This document shows positions 1 through 11,966 of a DNA stretch of 64,000 nt, piece after piece. Under the pieces are notes generated by a model that saw nothing but the letters and a program-made list of their open reading frames with translations, was not told the DNA's origin and searched no databases. The position numbers and the translations under genes are program-made. Positions within the stretch are counted from its first letter, which is position 1, and each line of letters opens with the position of its first letter. Source of the stretch: Campylorhamphus procurvoides (lineage: Eukaryota > Chordata > Aves > Passeriformes > Dendrocolaptidae); the NCBI GenBank assembly GCA_013396655.1, contig WBMV01003161.1, forward strand, positions 2,974,059-3,038,058, in the 5' to 3' direction.

Positions 1-152
1 AGCCTCACCACCTGCAGTGGGATGGAGATCTGCATTGTTAATGAATACCACAATCCCAGTTTCCAAGCCCAGATTACACCCTCCGGTTCTCCAGCAGCTG
101 AGAGCAATTTCAGAAGTCAGGTTTCCCCAGGTCCCGGGCAGGGACACACTTC

Positions 153-170
153 TCCCTCCCTCCCTCCCTC
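153..170. repeat. (TCCC)n tract
   Basis: Four and a half uninterrupted TCCC units. A simple repeat with no function evident. Confidence 0.9.
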
Positions 171-673
171 ATGCTTTCAGGCCTTTTTTTGCATACCACC
201 ATCTGGCAAGCTGAGCACACATCAAAACTGCCCTTTTGAAATAAAGGGAGCAGAAACCAAAAGTCAAGCTGTGCATTTCCAGCCAGAGGGAAGGAAGAAC
301 AGCCTTTGGAGCTCCCTCCTCCTTTCCAAACCCATTCCTTTGCTGTGGTTGGGAGCCCACCCCTCACATCCCTGCCCCAGTGCAGGTGGGAGGCGAAATT
401 CCTGGCTCAGCATCTCTCCCAGTGATGACGATTCTTGCGGGTGCTGCCAACGCAAACCAGGCTGGCTCCCGACTCCAGGTCACGCTCCCCTTCCCTGCCT
501 CACAGAGTGCTGCCAGCAACTAGTTGCTTGGCTTCTTTTTATAATTCAAAAGCATCTGCTAAGACATCTGCCAAAGAGTAGAGGTGCCCAACCCAGCTTG
601 CTCCAGGGTACCCTTGGGGACATCCCTCCACAGTCCGTGTCACCTTCCCTTACACCATTTACAATCATTTTGT

Positions 674-686
674 AAAAAAAAAAAAA
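674..686. repeat. A13 homopolymer
   Basis: Thirteen consecutive A bases, followed by ttt. No retroposed sequence is recognisable upstream, so I do not read it as a poly-A tail. Confidence 0.85.
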
Positions 687-732
687 TTTCACAGATCTTG
701 CTCCTTTTATAGCTTGTGCTGTTCATTCTTCA

Positions 733-939
733 TTAAATACACCTCTTCTTGGAAAAACCATTTGCTCTAGCAGGAACACCACGCATTTATTACTGGCAGA
801 CAGCAGCCCATAATGTTGACAAATGCTATAATGATNTTAAATATACCTCTTCTTGGAAAAACCATTTGCTCTAGCAGGAACACCACGCATTTATTACTGG
901 CAGACAGCAGCCCATAATGTTGACAAATGCTATAATGAT
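733..939. repeat. 103-bp direct duplication split by a single N
   Basis: Bases 733-835 and 837-939 are the same 103-bp sequence with one visible difference (C740 against T844), separated only by an unknown base at 836. The unit starts ttaaata and ends tataatgat. A near-perfect adjacent duplicate joined at an N is the usual mark of a gap-closure or scaffolding overlap that was not collapsed. I therefore treat it as a probable assembly artefact. A true recent tandem duplication is the alternative. Confidence 0.9.
836..836. other. Assembly gap character (N)
   Basis: A single N sits exactly at the junction of the two 103-bp copies. It probably marks an artificial join and not one ambiguous base. 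Confidence 0.9.
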
Positions 940-3113
940 TGGTAAAACACTTACTGCTATAGCAGGCTTTAGGCTTAATTTCTAACACTCTGACAGTACA
1001 CAGTAATAAATATTATATTTATTTGTACTTGAGCAGCAACAGCACACACAGGTGGCCTCTCCATGCCCAGTAACATCAGCTGTAGCTCAGGGATCCTGCA
1101 ACTTACATCCCACCTTCCAATTTCTTACATCTTTTGCCTGGGCCCAGCTTCAGAGGCGATGGTGGAAATGCACAGGAAGGCTTTCCCACACACTACGTGC
1201 GTCAAGCCCCGGCAGCGCAGACAGTGGGGAATGTGAGCGAGTTGCAACACATTTTTTTTCTATGAACACAATGATTCACCCAAGCCAGGACTGCTCAGGG
1301 GAGCATGCTGCTTTTGAGGAGGAAAGATACTTATTTCAAGGGAAGAATTTCTGGCAAAACCAGCAGGATAGAGAGAGGCATGCTTGCTCCTCTGGCATGC
1401 GAGAGGAAAGGATCCAACCCTGCAGCACCCGGCTGGAATCAGGAATCAAGCCCGCACATCTGGCCACGCTGGTGAACCCCTCAGCAGGGATAACCCACCG
1501 CTCTGCAAGGAGCTGCTATCGTGCCCTTTCACCCCTCAGTCCAAATACTTTAGATTTAGCATAATCCTGACATGGAACAGGGGCTTTCCTGAGGTCTGAA
1601 AAAGACTTCTCTAAAAAAACCAACCAATTTCTTATTTTGCTGTTGCCTGTAGGCTAATTACCACAGCAGTACATTCAAACTCATCCTCCTGGCTTTATCA
1701 AGGCCTTAGCCTGCATGTGCTTGGTGAAATTATCCCTTCTCAGCAGTAAATAACACACTCTCCCTCCAGCAAGGCATAGGAAGGGCAGGACTGCCATGCT
1801 GTGAGATCCATCCCTAAAAACAACTCAGCTACTTGTTCTTCTGATCAGACATGAGAGTTACTGCTCAGCAGGGCCTGCGGAAAACCCACCTGGATTCATG
1901 TTTTATGGATGCCCACATAGCTACACAAAAAGCTGTTCCAGATGAAGGTCCACAACTGGGTAAACCCATAACATTGCTGTACACTAAAGAAAACCAGATT
2001 TCCTCCTGTAATGCTGGCTCACAACAGAAAGCTATCTTTGCATGGGTAATTCATAACAGGTCTGCATTTCAGCAGCAACCAGCAAACAAATGATTCTGCC
2101 ATTCTTCCCACAACATTTTAGTACTACAACAAATAAATTCAAAGTATTTTCTAGGCTTTCTCAAGCTGCTTTCCACTGTCTCTGAGTGCACACCCCAGGA
2201 AGCAAGCACACATATATAGTTAGCACTTGTGGATGTCTGTCTTCATATTTACAGCTAACTCAGATGGAACAGCATCTATCACAAGCCATGGCAAGACTGA
2301 GAACCCAGGCCCTGGGAGCCCAGGAATTTGGCTACAATCTTGAGTATCTCTGCCAAAAAGGACCAGGATATTGTTAGGGGTGATGAGAACAGCGTGCACA
2401 GGGAAGGCCATGGCAGGCAGACTCTTCTTCATCTCTTCTCTGTTTTTTCCTGGGTCAGCCTTGGAGTTCAGAGAAGCAGAATTAACAGCAGTAACCAAAC
2501 ACTATGAAAAGCCAGAGCTCAAGAGAAACAGAGCTGTGTTTCCCTGAAACGAGCGAATATTAGTTTTCTGACAGTTTAAATATTGTATTCTGCTTACTGA
2601 CTGTCAGTAAATTTACAAAAAATTGGCAGCTTGGCTTATGACCAGGACCCAAAGGAATGTTGACTGTAGCAATTTAATGACCTGTTTCTATCAGCAACAG
2701 CAGCAACGTTTAAAATACTTCTCATTGCTAGTGAATTTATCTCAAAAAAAACCCCAACAGCAGAAGAGATGCTAGTTTTACATTTTTCACCCTGCTGAGG
2801 CCTCATATTGGATCATTATTCATTCCACACACCCCCAGCCACTTCTCCAAAGCTTTGAATTTTTCTTCATTCCAACTGCTAGGACTGCAAACTCAGTGGT
2901 GAAAATAGACAGCTCCTGGCTTTTCAACAAAAAGCAAAACTTCCTCACTCCCTAACAAAGGCTTTATTCAGTGTTTAAGTGATGATGAGTCAGCGATGCT
3001 GCTACACCAAAGACTTTAAGACTGGGCGTTCTTAAAGTTTCCGGATTTGTTGGTGCCACAAAAGATGCACAGATAGATAAAAGCCTTAAGAGACAAATGG
3101 TTTGAACACTTAC
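940..3113. other. Non-coding stretch, no gene recognised
   Basis: AT-rich sequence with no recognisable coding or RNA gene. Open frames such as 1052-1564 on + (170 codons) show no family pattern. A tgagtcagc motif near 2985-2996 resembles an AP-1/NF-E2 half-site, but single sites of this length are expected by chance. Confidence 0.65.
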
Positions 3114-3163
3114 AGGGCTCCAGCCTCACATTTACTGGCCTTGTACTGCACAGCATGCTTCCC
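3114..3163 (-). other. Candidate small exon (splice-signal pair only)
   Basis: On the minus strand a strong acceptor (a run of ten T then CAG, the complement of 3164-3176) precedes 50 bp, followed directly by a textbook GTAAGTGTT donor (the complement of 3105-3113). The 50-bp interval is open in two of three frames and closed by TAA in the third. Its translations match nothing I recognise. It could be a real small or alternative exon of a minus-strand gene, or a pseudo-exon. Signals of this quality arise by chance in long introns, so confidence is low. Confidence 0.2.
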
Positions 3164-6100
3164 CTGAAAAAAAAACCCCAGTGCAGCTCTCATCCAAGAG
3201 GGGGCTGTTTTGTGCCTTGCATGTTCACACCGTCCCTTTTGCCATCCCCTCCCAAGTGCTGCAGCACAAGGATGAGCCCAAGCTCACAGAGCTGTGCTGA
3301 AGCCTCTCCCATGCCCACAGCCAGAGATGTGCTGGCACAGCTGGGCACTCAGGGCTCTTCCAGCAGCAGCCACACAGGCCAGACTGAAGATCAGCCCCTC
3401 TCCCTGGATGAGCTCCATCCTGGTAATTTTCACCAATAATGCTGATGAAGTGGATAATTTTTAAATGACATTTCCATGCTGTACAAGCATGGCCAGCCAA
3501 CATCAAAAAGCTTTTGCCAGCCCTTGCTTTGATCCAGCAGTGTGATCCACCTTCTCCAGCAGCTGCACCTAGGCAAGGAGAGCATCCCAATGACACCACA
3601 CACTCCAGCTACACGAAGCATAACCCAGTGAAATATTTCCTTTATCACAGTTTCCTCCATCTCAGTCTGCTTACCATGAATTTCTGAGACTTAGCCCTAA
3701 AGACTGTGCTAGACAAGTTAAGATATGCAGTTCACTGCAAAGAAATAAATCTATGCAGAGGTGAACAGTTAGTTAAACCAACCAAGAGAACATACAGGGT
3801 GAACTGAGCGTGGGAAAGGCATTAAAATGGTGTCAAAATAAATTCAGGATGCCCGTCTAGGAATGTGAACTGTTGCTTTCCATGCAATTATATAGGAGAC
3901 AAATCATAGTTCTGGCTAGAAATGTAAACATCTCTATAAGCAACAGGGGAGGAAAAGCAGGGTATCCAAACTAAAAGGCTCTCACACCATTAAATGTAAT
4001 CACTAAGCAACTATTAGGCAGTCGGAAAAGAAGATGAAAGGATAATGGAGGGAGATATGGGCTGGCAATTACGGTGGAAGCAAAGTGAAATAGTCTGTAT
4101 TTATTTTTGTTTTTATTAAACTTCCACAAATACTAATAGCCACACTGTACTATGGGGAAGGAATGGAGAAAAACCGTAAATAACCAAAAGGCTGGAATTA
4201 GCCTCCGGTTCCCCAGAGTCCCTCCCCATACCCTCAAAGACCAACTCATGACCACCCCAGCTCAGACCATGGGATGGCACCTCTGGGTGTGCAAATCACA
4301 AAACCATGTTGGAAACTTTTGCTTGCACCAGTACAATCCTTTCACACCAGCTCAAAAAAGGAGCAACAGCATCAGAAGAGGTTCAAAGCAGTGGCAACAG
4401 TGAAAGCAAAACTTGCTTTTCATAGGCCTAGGTTTTAAGGCTATAGCCATCTCCCCAAGCAAAGCTCAAAGAAATTGGCTTCTACCATTATGATCCCTTC
4501 ACAGGAACAGCTTGCTGAGATCATCTTGGAGGCCAATGCCTGGAGTCTCCCTCCCACCAGACTACCTTGTTTTCCTCACTGAATTCAAGAAAAACATACA
4601 GAACTATCTGTTTCACTGCCTGCAAGAAAACAGAAATAATGCTCATTTTAAAGAACCACCTCATTGTATTTAAGAACTAGCATGACACCACTGCATCCAT
4701 GGGAAGATGTGCAGACAGTTACCTACTACAAATCATTATTGGACAACTACTCGCAGCAGAATGTGGAGCACCCATTGATGCTACACTGCTCCTTTTAAAT
4801 CTCCCCACTTGAAACCCCAGCAATATATCTGAATCAACACTCTTTCCAACAACAGGAACATGTCCAGAATTCACAGATAAGGTTCCAGATGACATCATTC
4901 TAGCAGAGGAGCACAGTGTGGTTCATTTCCTTAAGGCCACGCTGGAGAGCTGCTTGGACTGATGCCTCAGAATTCCAGAGCAGCTTGTGTCTGTGCCTCT
5001 AGACCAGCTGGAGGTGGGCTCAGAGGCTCCCCTCCATCCCTGCCATGCTGGAAATCCCATTACAAAGCATGATTAGTGCTAGGGTAAAAATGCATATCAA
5101 AAGACAAAGAGGGAGCTCTGCAGGACAAGGCTTGTCATCTTTGCTGCATGCTGGCTGCTGCCTAGGATGACAAAAACACAAATCCTTGACTGCCCTTACA
5201 AAATCGTACCAGTGTTCCACATTTCCCCTTTCAAATAGTTACACAGAGGAGCCATCAGAGAAATAAACCACAGAAAATATTGGTGCTGTTTGTAACTCTT
5301 TTCTGACATTTGCTATTCTGAGCTGAACAGCAAGTGACAGCTATAACAATAACAAAGTAATATTTGGATAAGCAAACGTACACTAGATAAAATGCTATGA
5401 AGATAGGTTACACTGCCAGTATGGCATAGACTCTGATGGTGCTGTCAGCCCAGGACTCTGGAATTATATGCATCTTTTCTGCAGCAGTATTAAGCAAAAG
5501 CACAGTCATTCAACCACACTACCTTGTAAAAGATATTGCTTTGCCACAAAACTATCTGTTGCTTGTCCAGGGCAAACAAGCAAATACGAATAATGAAGAT
5601 GTGTCCAGATAGTTTGAAAGAGAAGGCTAAAACTTGAGGGAAGAGTAAAATCAGATTTTTATCACTCTGTGATCTGAACTCTGTTACAGACCTTCTATTA
5701 ATGGCACAGAAATGTATTTTATTTGGATGCATCATGTTCTTAGAGCATGTTAAAGCTTAAAGCAGAAATAAAGTTACCTGGTAATGCCATGACTGCACTG
5801 CCTCATCTCAGAGTCACCCAGCACCCACCACATACCCACACACAGATACACATCCCTTCAGTCACCTCCAAACCTGGATCCTGAGATTTCATCTCTCTCT
5901 GCCCTTCCAGCAGACTAGTGCCCCTTCTAAGAAGAAAAAAGAAAGATCAGACAGAAAAAAGGTGAAACACTCAAAAAAATGAAGTAGTTATTCTGTTACG
6001 TTTGGCAGCTGTTCAAATTCACACAACACATACAGTAATAAACACATTTACTTTGAAACCAGACAGAAATGGGTTTAAGTAATAAGTCCTGACTCAGAAT

Positions 6101-8113
6101 TCACAAGTCATTTGTAAGCCAAAGGACCAGACCCTACTTCTTATACACTACAACCTTCAGATTCCACCAAAAGTCCGAATTTTAGAAGTAATCTCAGAAG
6201 GAAATTTGCTACTGTTTCGGCCAGGCAGGAAACAGAGTGGGAGTTTAATAAATGATTCTTTACAACAATTAGAAATGAAATTAAGCCTTTCTGGAATCCC
6301 ACTGCAATCCTGGCAGCATGCCCCAGGCTCCCCTGCCAGCAGAACTGCAGACAGCAAACCAGACTTACCAGAATAAAACCTGATCAGATACTGAAGCAGG
6401 AGCACACTCCAAATAACCAAGAGATTTTTTCAGCCTTCATATGAACGGTAGAGTCATATGCATTTTGCAGCCATTCATTTTGGCAAAACTAATTCAATTT
6501 TCTTTTAATGATTTATTGGAGGAGATTTTTTTCTTGGAGCAGCAGTCAGTGGAAATAAAGAATGACCTCTTTTCACTAGATCAGAGACTTATTTGCACAT
6601 AAACAGCTGAAGAAAACCGTACTCAACAGTCTGCAGATGTCCATGATATAATAAGAACAAATAAAAAGCTTATGACACTGTAACTCTGCACCAGCAGAAA
6701 CATAAATCCTGCTGGAAGCATTGGAGTCAGATGGCCTTTGAAATCACTCACAGGTTCTAAATTTCCCGGCAATGGGCAGCAGGGCTGGTATTACACAGAA
6801 AAAACCTTCTGCCAAACAAATACTAGGCAGTAAATAACACTAGTAAAGCAGAGACAGACAGACCTTAGACTCCATTGGTCAAGAAAATTGGTACCTAAAA
6901 GACAGGGTACAGATCTGTTTATGGGACCTGACCCAGAGACTGCAGCAGATACTCTGTGCTGGAGGCACCCTCAAGCTCCATCTTCCCCCCATCCCTGCTT
7001 TATCCAACAGGGAGCATAATTTCACCTGGGAATGTGGCAAAGGAGGCAGCAGAAACCACAGAAGTGAGCTCTGACTCAGTACACAGGGACATGACCATAA
7101 AAATGCCCCAAAAATGGGGGTGGGTTCATCACTGACCACGCTCAAGTTAAGGACAACTCTGCTGAGCTGGCTTTATGAAAACAGAGCTGGGTTCCCCGGG
7201 GCTTTGGCAGCATTTGCCATGTGCCAAGCACAGGTGAGTGCCCAGTGGGCAGCAGGAGAACCCCGAGGGGCAGAGGGAGCAAGCAGGGCAGGCAGGGATG
7301 GGCAGACACCAGCCCCACTGCCAGCCCAGCCAGCAGCCCCTGCACAAGCAAACATCTCACTGCAGAGCCCATTCCCAAGCCTCTGCATTCAGTGGAGAGG
7401 ACTGAGTTGTGCTGAGTCCTGTAAACACTGAGCTGGAGGAAGAGGGGGGGAAAAAGCCCTAAGTATCAAATCATATAAGCAACCAATTTGGGGCATTTTT
7501 TTCAAATCTGTTTTTACATCTAAGCACCTTGGCTCTAAAATCCATGACTAAGTTCTCGCTCTCTCGTCCAACTATACACACCTTCTCAACACTTAATAGC
7601 AAAGTGATATAGATTGGCTCAAACAGCCTTTCCATTAAGCCACAATATACCAAGAGTCACCCCATGAGCCTTTAGTATTCATGGGCAGGCACTTTCTGCA
7701 CGAACTACAGCTACACCATCATTCAGCCAGCAATTACTTTCAAAACAGGCTGCAGCACAGATAAATCTGTGATTATATAAATGCTAATACAAAGAAAAGA
7801 TAACCATTAGTGTGAATCCAATGACTACCACAGAAGCACAAATAGAAAAACATTTTCTTAAGTACACTCTCAGTAATCCTATAAAACATGTGGAGCATAT
7901 CCTGATGTTGAAGGGCTAATCCGGGTCGCAGGTTTCTAACACTTCCCAAAGTTACTCAGCTGTAAAATGGGGGATTCATTTTACAACCAGAAATGGATGG
8001 AATTCAAAGCAAGGGGTTATTAAAACCCAAAAGTGTCATGTTTTATTCCTCTTCAGGAAAGTGAGCAGGCAAATTCAACAAAAAAGAAAGCACATAGAAT
8101 GAAAATCCATTTA
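3164..8113. other. Non-coding stretch, no gene recognised
   Basis: Mostly AT-rich, low-repeat sequence. A GC-richer patch at about 7190-7390 generates several overlapping short open frames on both strands, which is typical of chance in GC-rich DNA. A block around 6430-6620 (tcatatgcattttgcagccattcattttgg region) is AT-rich without simple repeats and could be conserved non-coding sequence. That is an impression from composition only. Confidence 0.65.
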
Positions 8114-8150
8114 TTTTTTTTTAATATATATATACATATATATATAATAT
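8114..8150. repeat. T9 run plus (AT)n microsatellite
   Basis: Nine T bases (8114-8122) run into a TA/AT dinucleotide tract (8123-8150) interrupted once by C. A simple repeat, likely polymorphic. Confidence 0.9.
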
Positions 8151-9220
8151 TCCTCAACACTGACACTTTTCCTTAGGAAAAAAAGCATAAAACAAACAGG
8201 CCTTCATTATTTCAGTTTGGAGGGGGTTTTGCCAACAGCAGAGGAGGGCAGATCCTACTGTAAAATCTTTTCTGTGGAGACATCCCAGTCTCTGGGCACA
8301 CGATATTGTCCTCTCTCCCCAGCTAAGCCAAGCTCCCCTTGGTGAACACACACAGGCAGCCACCCAGAAGTGCCCATTAAATCACCCCACCAATTCACAA
8401 GGTGACACCACACTGGGAGACTGAAACAGTGACTCAATATGGCATCACTGTCACTCAGAGAAATTAAAGACATTTTACACATCCAGACCTAATCTGCTAT
8501 CAGTATTTATAGGTAACAGATTCATATGGATTTATAGCCTCGGGGGATCCCCTGATAATCTATTCCCATCTCCCCATGTAACAGAGGCCACATCATATCA
8601 ATCAATTCCTCCCTGGCTTCTGCTTTAACTAGAGCATTTCCCTATACATCAATCCTTGATTTAACGCCTTCCATGACAGGGAACCCACTGGGTAACGTTT
8701 GATAAATTGCTTCAGTGGTTAATTATCTGCTCTGGTAAAAAAAAGTGTATTCTATTTCCTGACAATGTATTACTTGCAAAATTGCAACAGAGTTTTAATA
8801 AAATGGTCTTTTTTAATCTCTAGCTATTGAAGAGTAGACTAATAGGAACATAATCTTCCAATTGCTTGAACAAAAAGGACACAAAGGAAGGTACTATTGT
8901 AAAGATGAGGACAAGGTGCTTAAAAATACTTTCCAGAAGAAGAGATAGCGACAAGTCCCACATCACTCACCCAGCAGTACCAGTTGGCTGTGAAAGAAAA
9001 TTATTTTAATATACAGTTTTAAAATCACCTTCATTCAGCAAACAGTTAACAAATATGCTAAATCCCTGGACAATGAACCCTGTACATGAGAATTAAGATC
9101 CCTGGGATGCTCTTCACCTTTAAAACAGCCTCCTGGTCAGGAAAACAAGACCATATACATGCGAAAAAAACCCTCCTTTGCAGAAGGTCTTCCCCAAAGG
9201 CCATTTAAACAGCTCTCTGT

Positions 9221-9335
9221 TGCCATTAATTGCCCAGGTTAAAGTGAGGGTGAACTTTGCCAAATTTACAGTCTAATGATGAGTATCAAGTTGAATTAAT
9301 GAGGCAACATCTATTGTGGCAAGAGCAAGAGGAGA
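9221..9335. promoter_or_regulatory. Candidate conserved non-coding / regulatory block
   Basis: Three homeodomain-type cores (ATTAATTG at 9225-9232, TAATGA at 9274-9279, AATTAATGAG at 9294-9303) lie within 80 bp. They flank TGAACTTTG (9251-9259), whose complement CAAAGTTCA fits the HNF4 half-site consensus. The block has no simple repeats and no open frame. The motifs are visible; regulatory function is inferred only from their spacing and has no alignment behind it. Confidence 0.25.
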
Positions 9336-11951
9336 ATATCTCTGTCTCAGGCTTCTTTTAAAAGCATCTCAGTGAGCAAAGAGTTACAACTTTTTTCCGT
9401 ATGTGCCCAGTATTTGAAGACATAAAACAACCTACACACGTATAAGCTGCTTCTGACACACATAAAACCTACATCATACTTAACCTCAGCCTATAAAAAT
9501 AATGGGGCCTGAACCAGCAGTTTTAAAGCTTTCAGAATCAAACTCTTTAGTGCATTGCCCAGGTCACGTATAGCAATGATTAAAAAAAGGGGATGGGGAA
9601 AAAACCAAAGGGGGGCCAAAGAGTCTTCACTATTTTAAACAATTCCCTACTGATGGCTCTCCAGAGTGCTACAGTCCACACCCCTCCTGCCACCATTACT
9701 TCTCAATAATGGCAATGCAAGCTTCAACCAACCTAGGCTTTATCAAAAAATGGTCAGGTCTCAGACATCGCCTGTCACCTGCCTGTGCCAAATTCCTCAG
9801 GAGGCTGAGAGAGCCTGGAGGAGGTGAGATGTCCAACCTCCCGAGGCTGCCACTTCAGTGCTGGTTGCATGTGCTGTTCACCCATTCCCTGTTGTCAGCC
9901 ACAAAACAACACAAGTCCTGGCAGAGAAGCATCAACATCCAGTCACAGCACCACCACAGCGCTTCACAACAAGCAGTGGACCAACCCAGGGCTTGGAGAC
10001 CATGCCAGAAACAAAGCTGTTCATGATTCCTGAGGCACAGTTTGGGAGCCAACAGTATTCATTTGGGCCATATGGTTTCAAAGCCTTCAGCTGACTGGTG
10101 AAAGCAGAGAGCATACTCAGAGCCACCTTTCCTACCCAACTTCACAGCATTTCACAAAGTCAACAATTATCTCTCTTGGCGAGGATAGAAAATATTTTAT
10201 TTTATGGTATGATTTATACCTAGAAAAAATCCTAATGAAGCAACATGAGTTACCATTCAGAGGTGGCTGAGAGCTTCCTTACAGGTTTAAAGATATGAAT
10301 ATCCTGTTAGTTATTAAAACTCCCACTAAAAATCAGGCTGCCTGTCTAAAGACCTTTGTCTTCAAAACCTGGCATTATTTTTAAACCCTAAGAAAGAATT
10401 CAGGCATGATAAATGCTCTCTCAACCCAGAATCCCACTTGTTATTATCAAAAGAATTGCTTAATACTAAGTCATTGCAATTGTAAAATGCCAAGCGTGCA
10501 GTTAATATGCTGATACAAAACCTGAGTAATACAGCTGGTGAACATCCCAGACCTACTGCCAACTTAGTCATGGTGAGAATATGGGAAAAAAATAATAATA
10601 ATTAAAAAAAATAAAAAAGTGCTACACAGCTTTAAGCTGTCAACAGATTTTATCCTAAATAGTTTTTAAACCAAACCAAACAAAACACACAGGCAGCTGT
10701 GCCTGACTCAGGTTTACTGGCAGCCAATTAAGGTTTTAATAATTCCAGAAAGAACTAACGCCTTCCCAATCGCGGTTGGGTTACCAGGCTGTAAACCAGT
10801 CTGCATTGCTTTAAAGCAGGCAAGGAGGAAGATGCTGAGGAGCTCAGCTCTTGCACCAGCACTGCACCCACTGGAAAGGTCAGGTGTATTGACTGTGTGC
10901 ACAAGGGTGCAGAGGAGGCCACAAACCCTGAGCTCACTCGTGTGCCTGTCGGAAATTAGTCTGCAGTAAGCAAGCAGGGTAAAAGGTTAATGAAATACAA
11001 GCTGAGGAAATAAAACAAGGACACAGATGACTTGCCACAAGGCCCCAGGGCTGGCTGCATTGGCTGGAGCCCTTTCCCCAGATAAAGGGGATGTTACTGG
11101 AGTTAGGAAAGCAGAGTGACAGAAGGCTGTTTCTACCTCCCGTGGTGGGGGTTAACATACCCTTGCAGGCACCACCACCTAATTCCCAGGCAGGAATAGA
11201 GTCCCCACTGTGCTCCACACAGGAAGGAGCTGTAGGGCTTGCAAGGAAGGAAACAGATATGGTAATTGGGCAACAAAAGCTTTCTCAAGATCAGGTCACT
11301 GACTGGGTATAGATTTGGGTTTTCCTTGAAAAGAGCAGCAACAGCAGAGACCTCAGCGAGGGGAGTCACGAGCACCACAGTACCCCCAGCAGGGCTGCAC
11401 CCACCCACCAGCCTGAAACTCACTCCTGGAAATCTTAATTCAGCATCTCAGCTCCAAAACAGACTTGGGCATGGCAATATGAAACCAATCCTAAACTGGT
11501 GGGATGCTCCAAATTAGCACCTTTGTTTGGTATCGCAGGCACAGGAATCTTTATAGTCAGATCCATCAACACGCTTTAATTTTTGGCATGCAATACACTG
11601 TTCAGGCTTGAAATCAAAATTAGCAGTGTAAGGTTTTGCACAGGATGTGTGTTCTTAGTTTGGTGGTGTTTTTTTCTTAAAAGGACAATTAATTTTTCTC
11701 ACGCATAAAATTTACCATGCCACATTTACACCCTCACTATGGATTTCTGTAAAGGAAGGGGATCAACATCATCTGGGCTTCAGATACAGTGATTAGAACT
11801 GTGAAATTATTTTTTCTAATCCAGGGGTTCAAATAAGCTTTTAGTGTGATTTCATTCAATACAGATTCTGGATCTAAACATAACTTTTTTTAGTGTTATG
11901 TAATCAGAGTACCCTAAAAGAAAACAAACATAAAAGAAATCCAAGAAATTT

Positions 11952-11966
11952 AAAAAAAAAAAAAAA
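11952..11966. repeat. A15 homopolymer
   Basis: Fifteen consecutive A bases followed by an A/C-rich stretch (to about 12000). No recognisable retrogene precedes it. Confidence 0.85.

Larger units (their letters stand above)
1..732. other. Non-coding stretch, no gene recognised
   Basis: Moderately GC-rich at first, becoming AT-rich. It contains a (TCCC)n tract and an A13 run (674-686). A 217-codon open frame runs on + at 22-675, but its translation is a serine-, proline- and leucine-rich mixture without a domain, and it crosses the (TCCC)n tract. I read it as chance. Confidence 0.7.

Noticed and set aside
22..675. 217-codon open frame on the + strand
   Set aside because: The translation is a low-information Ser/Pro/Leu mix crossing a (TCCC)n tract. 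No domain, no splice or promoter context, and overlapping open frames occur on the other strand.
3919..3940. tgtaaacatctct, resembling the miR-30 seed region
   Set aside because: Downstream bases do not match the family and no complementary arm is visible.
11821..11840. ggggttcaaataag, resembling a tRNA T-arm
   Set aside because: No matching acceptor stem, D-arm or A-box upstream at the proper distance. The same was true of other gttcaa strings (4381, 43709).
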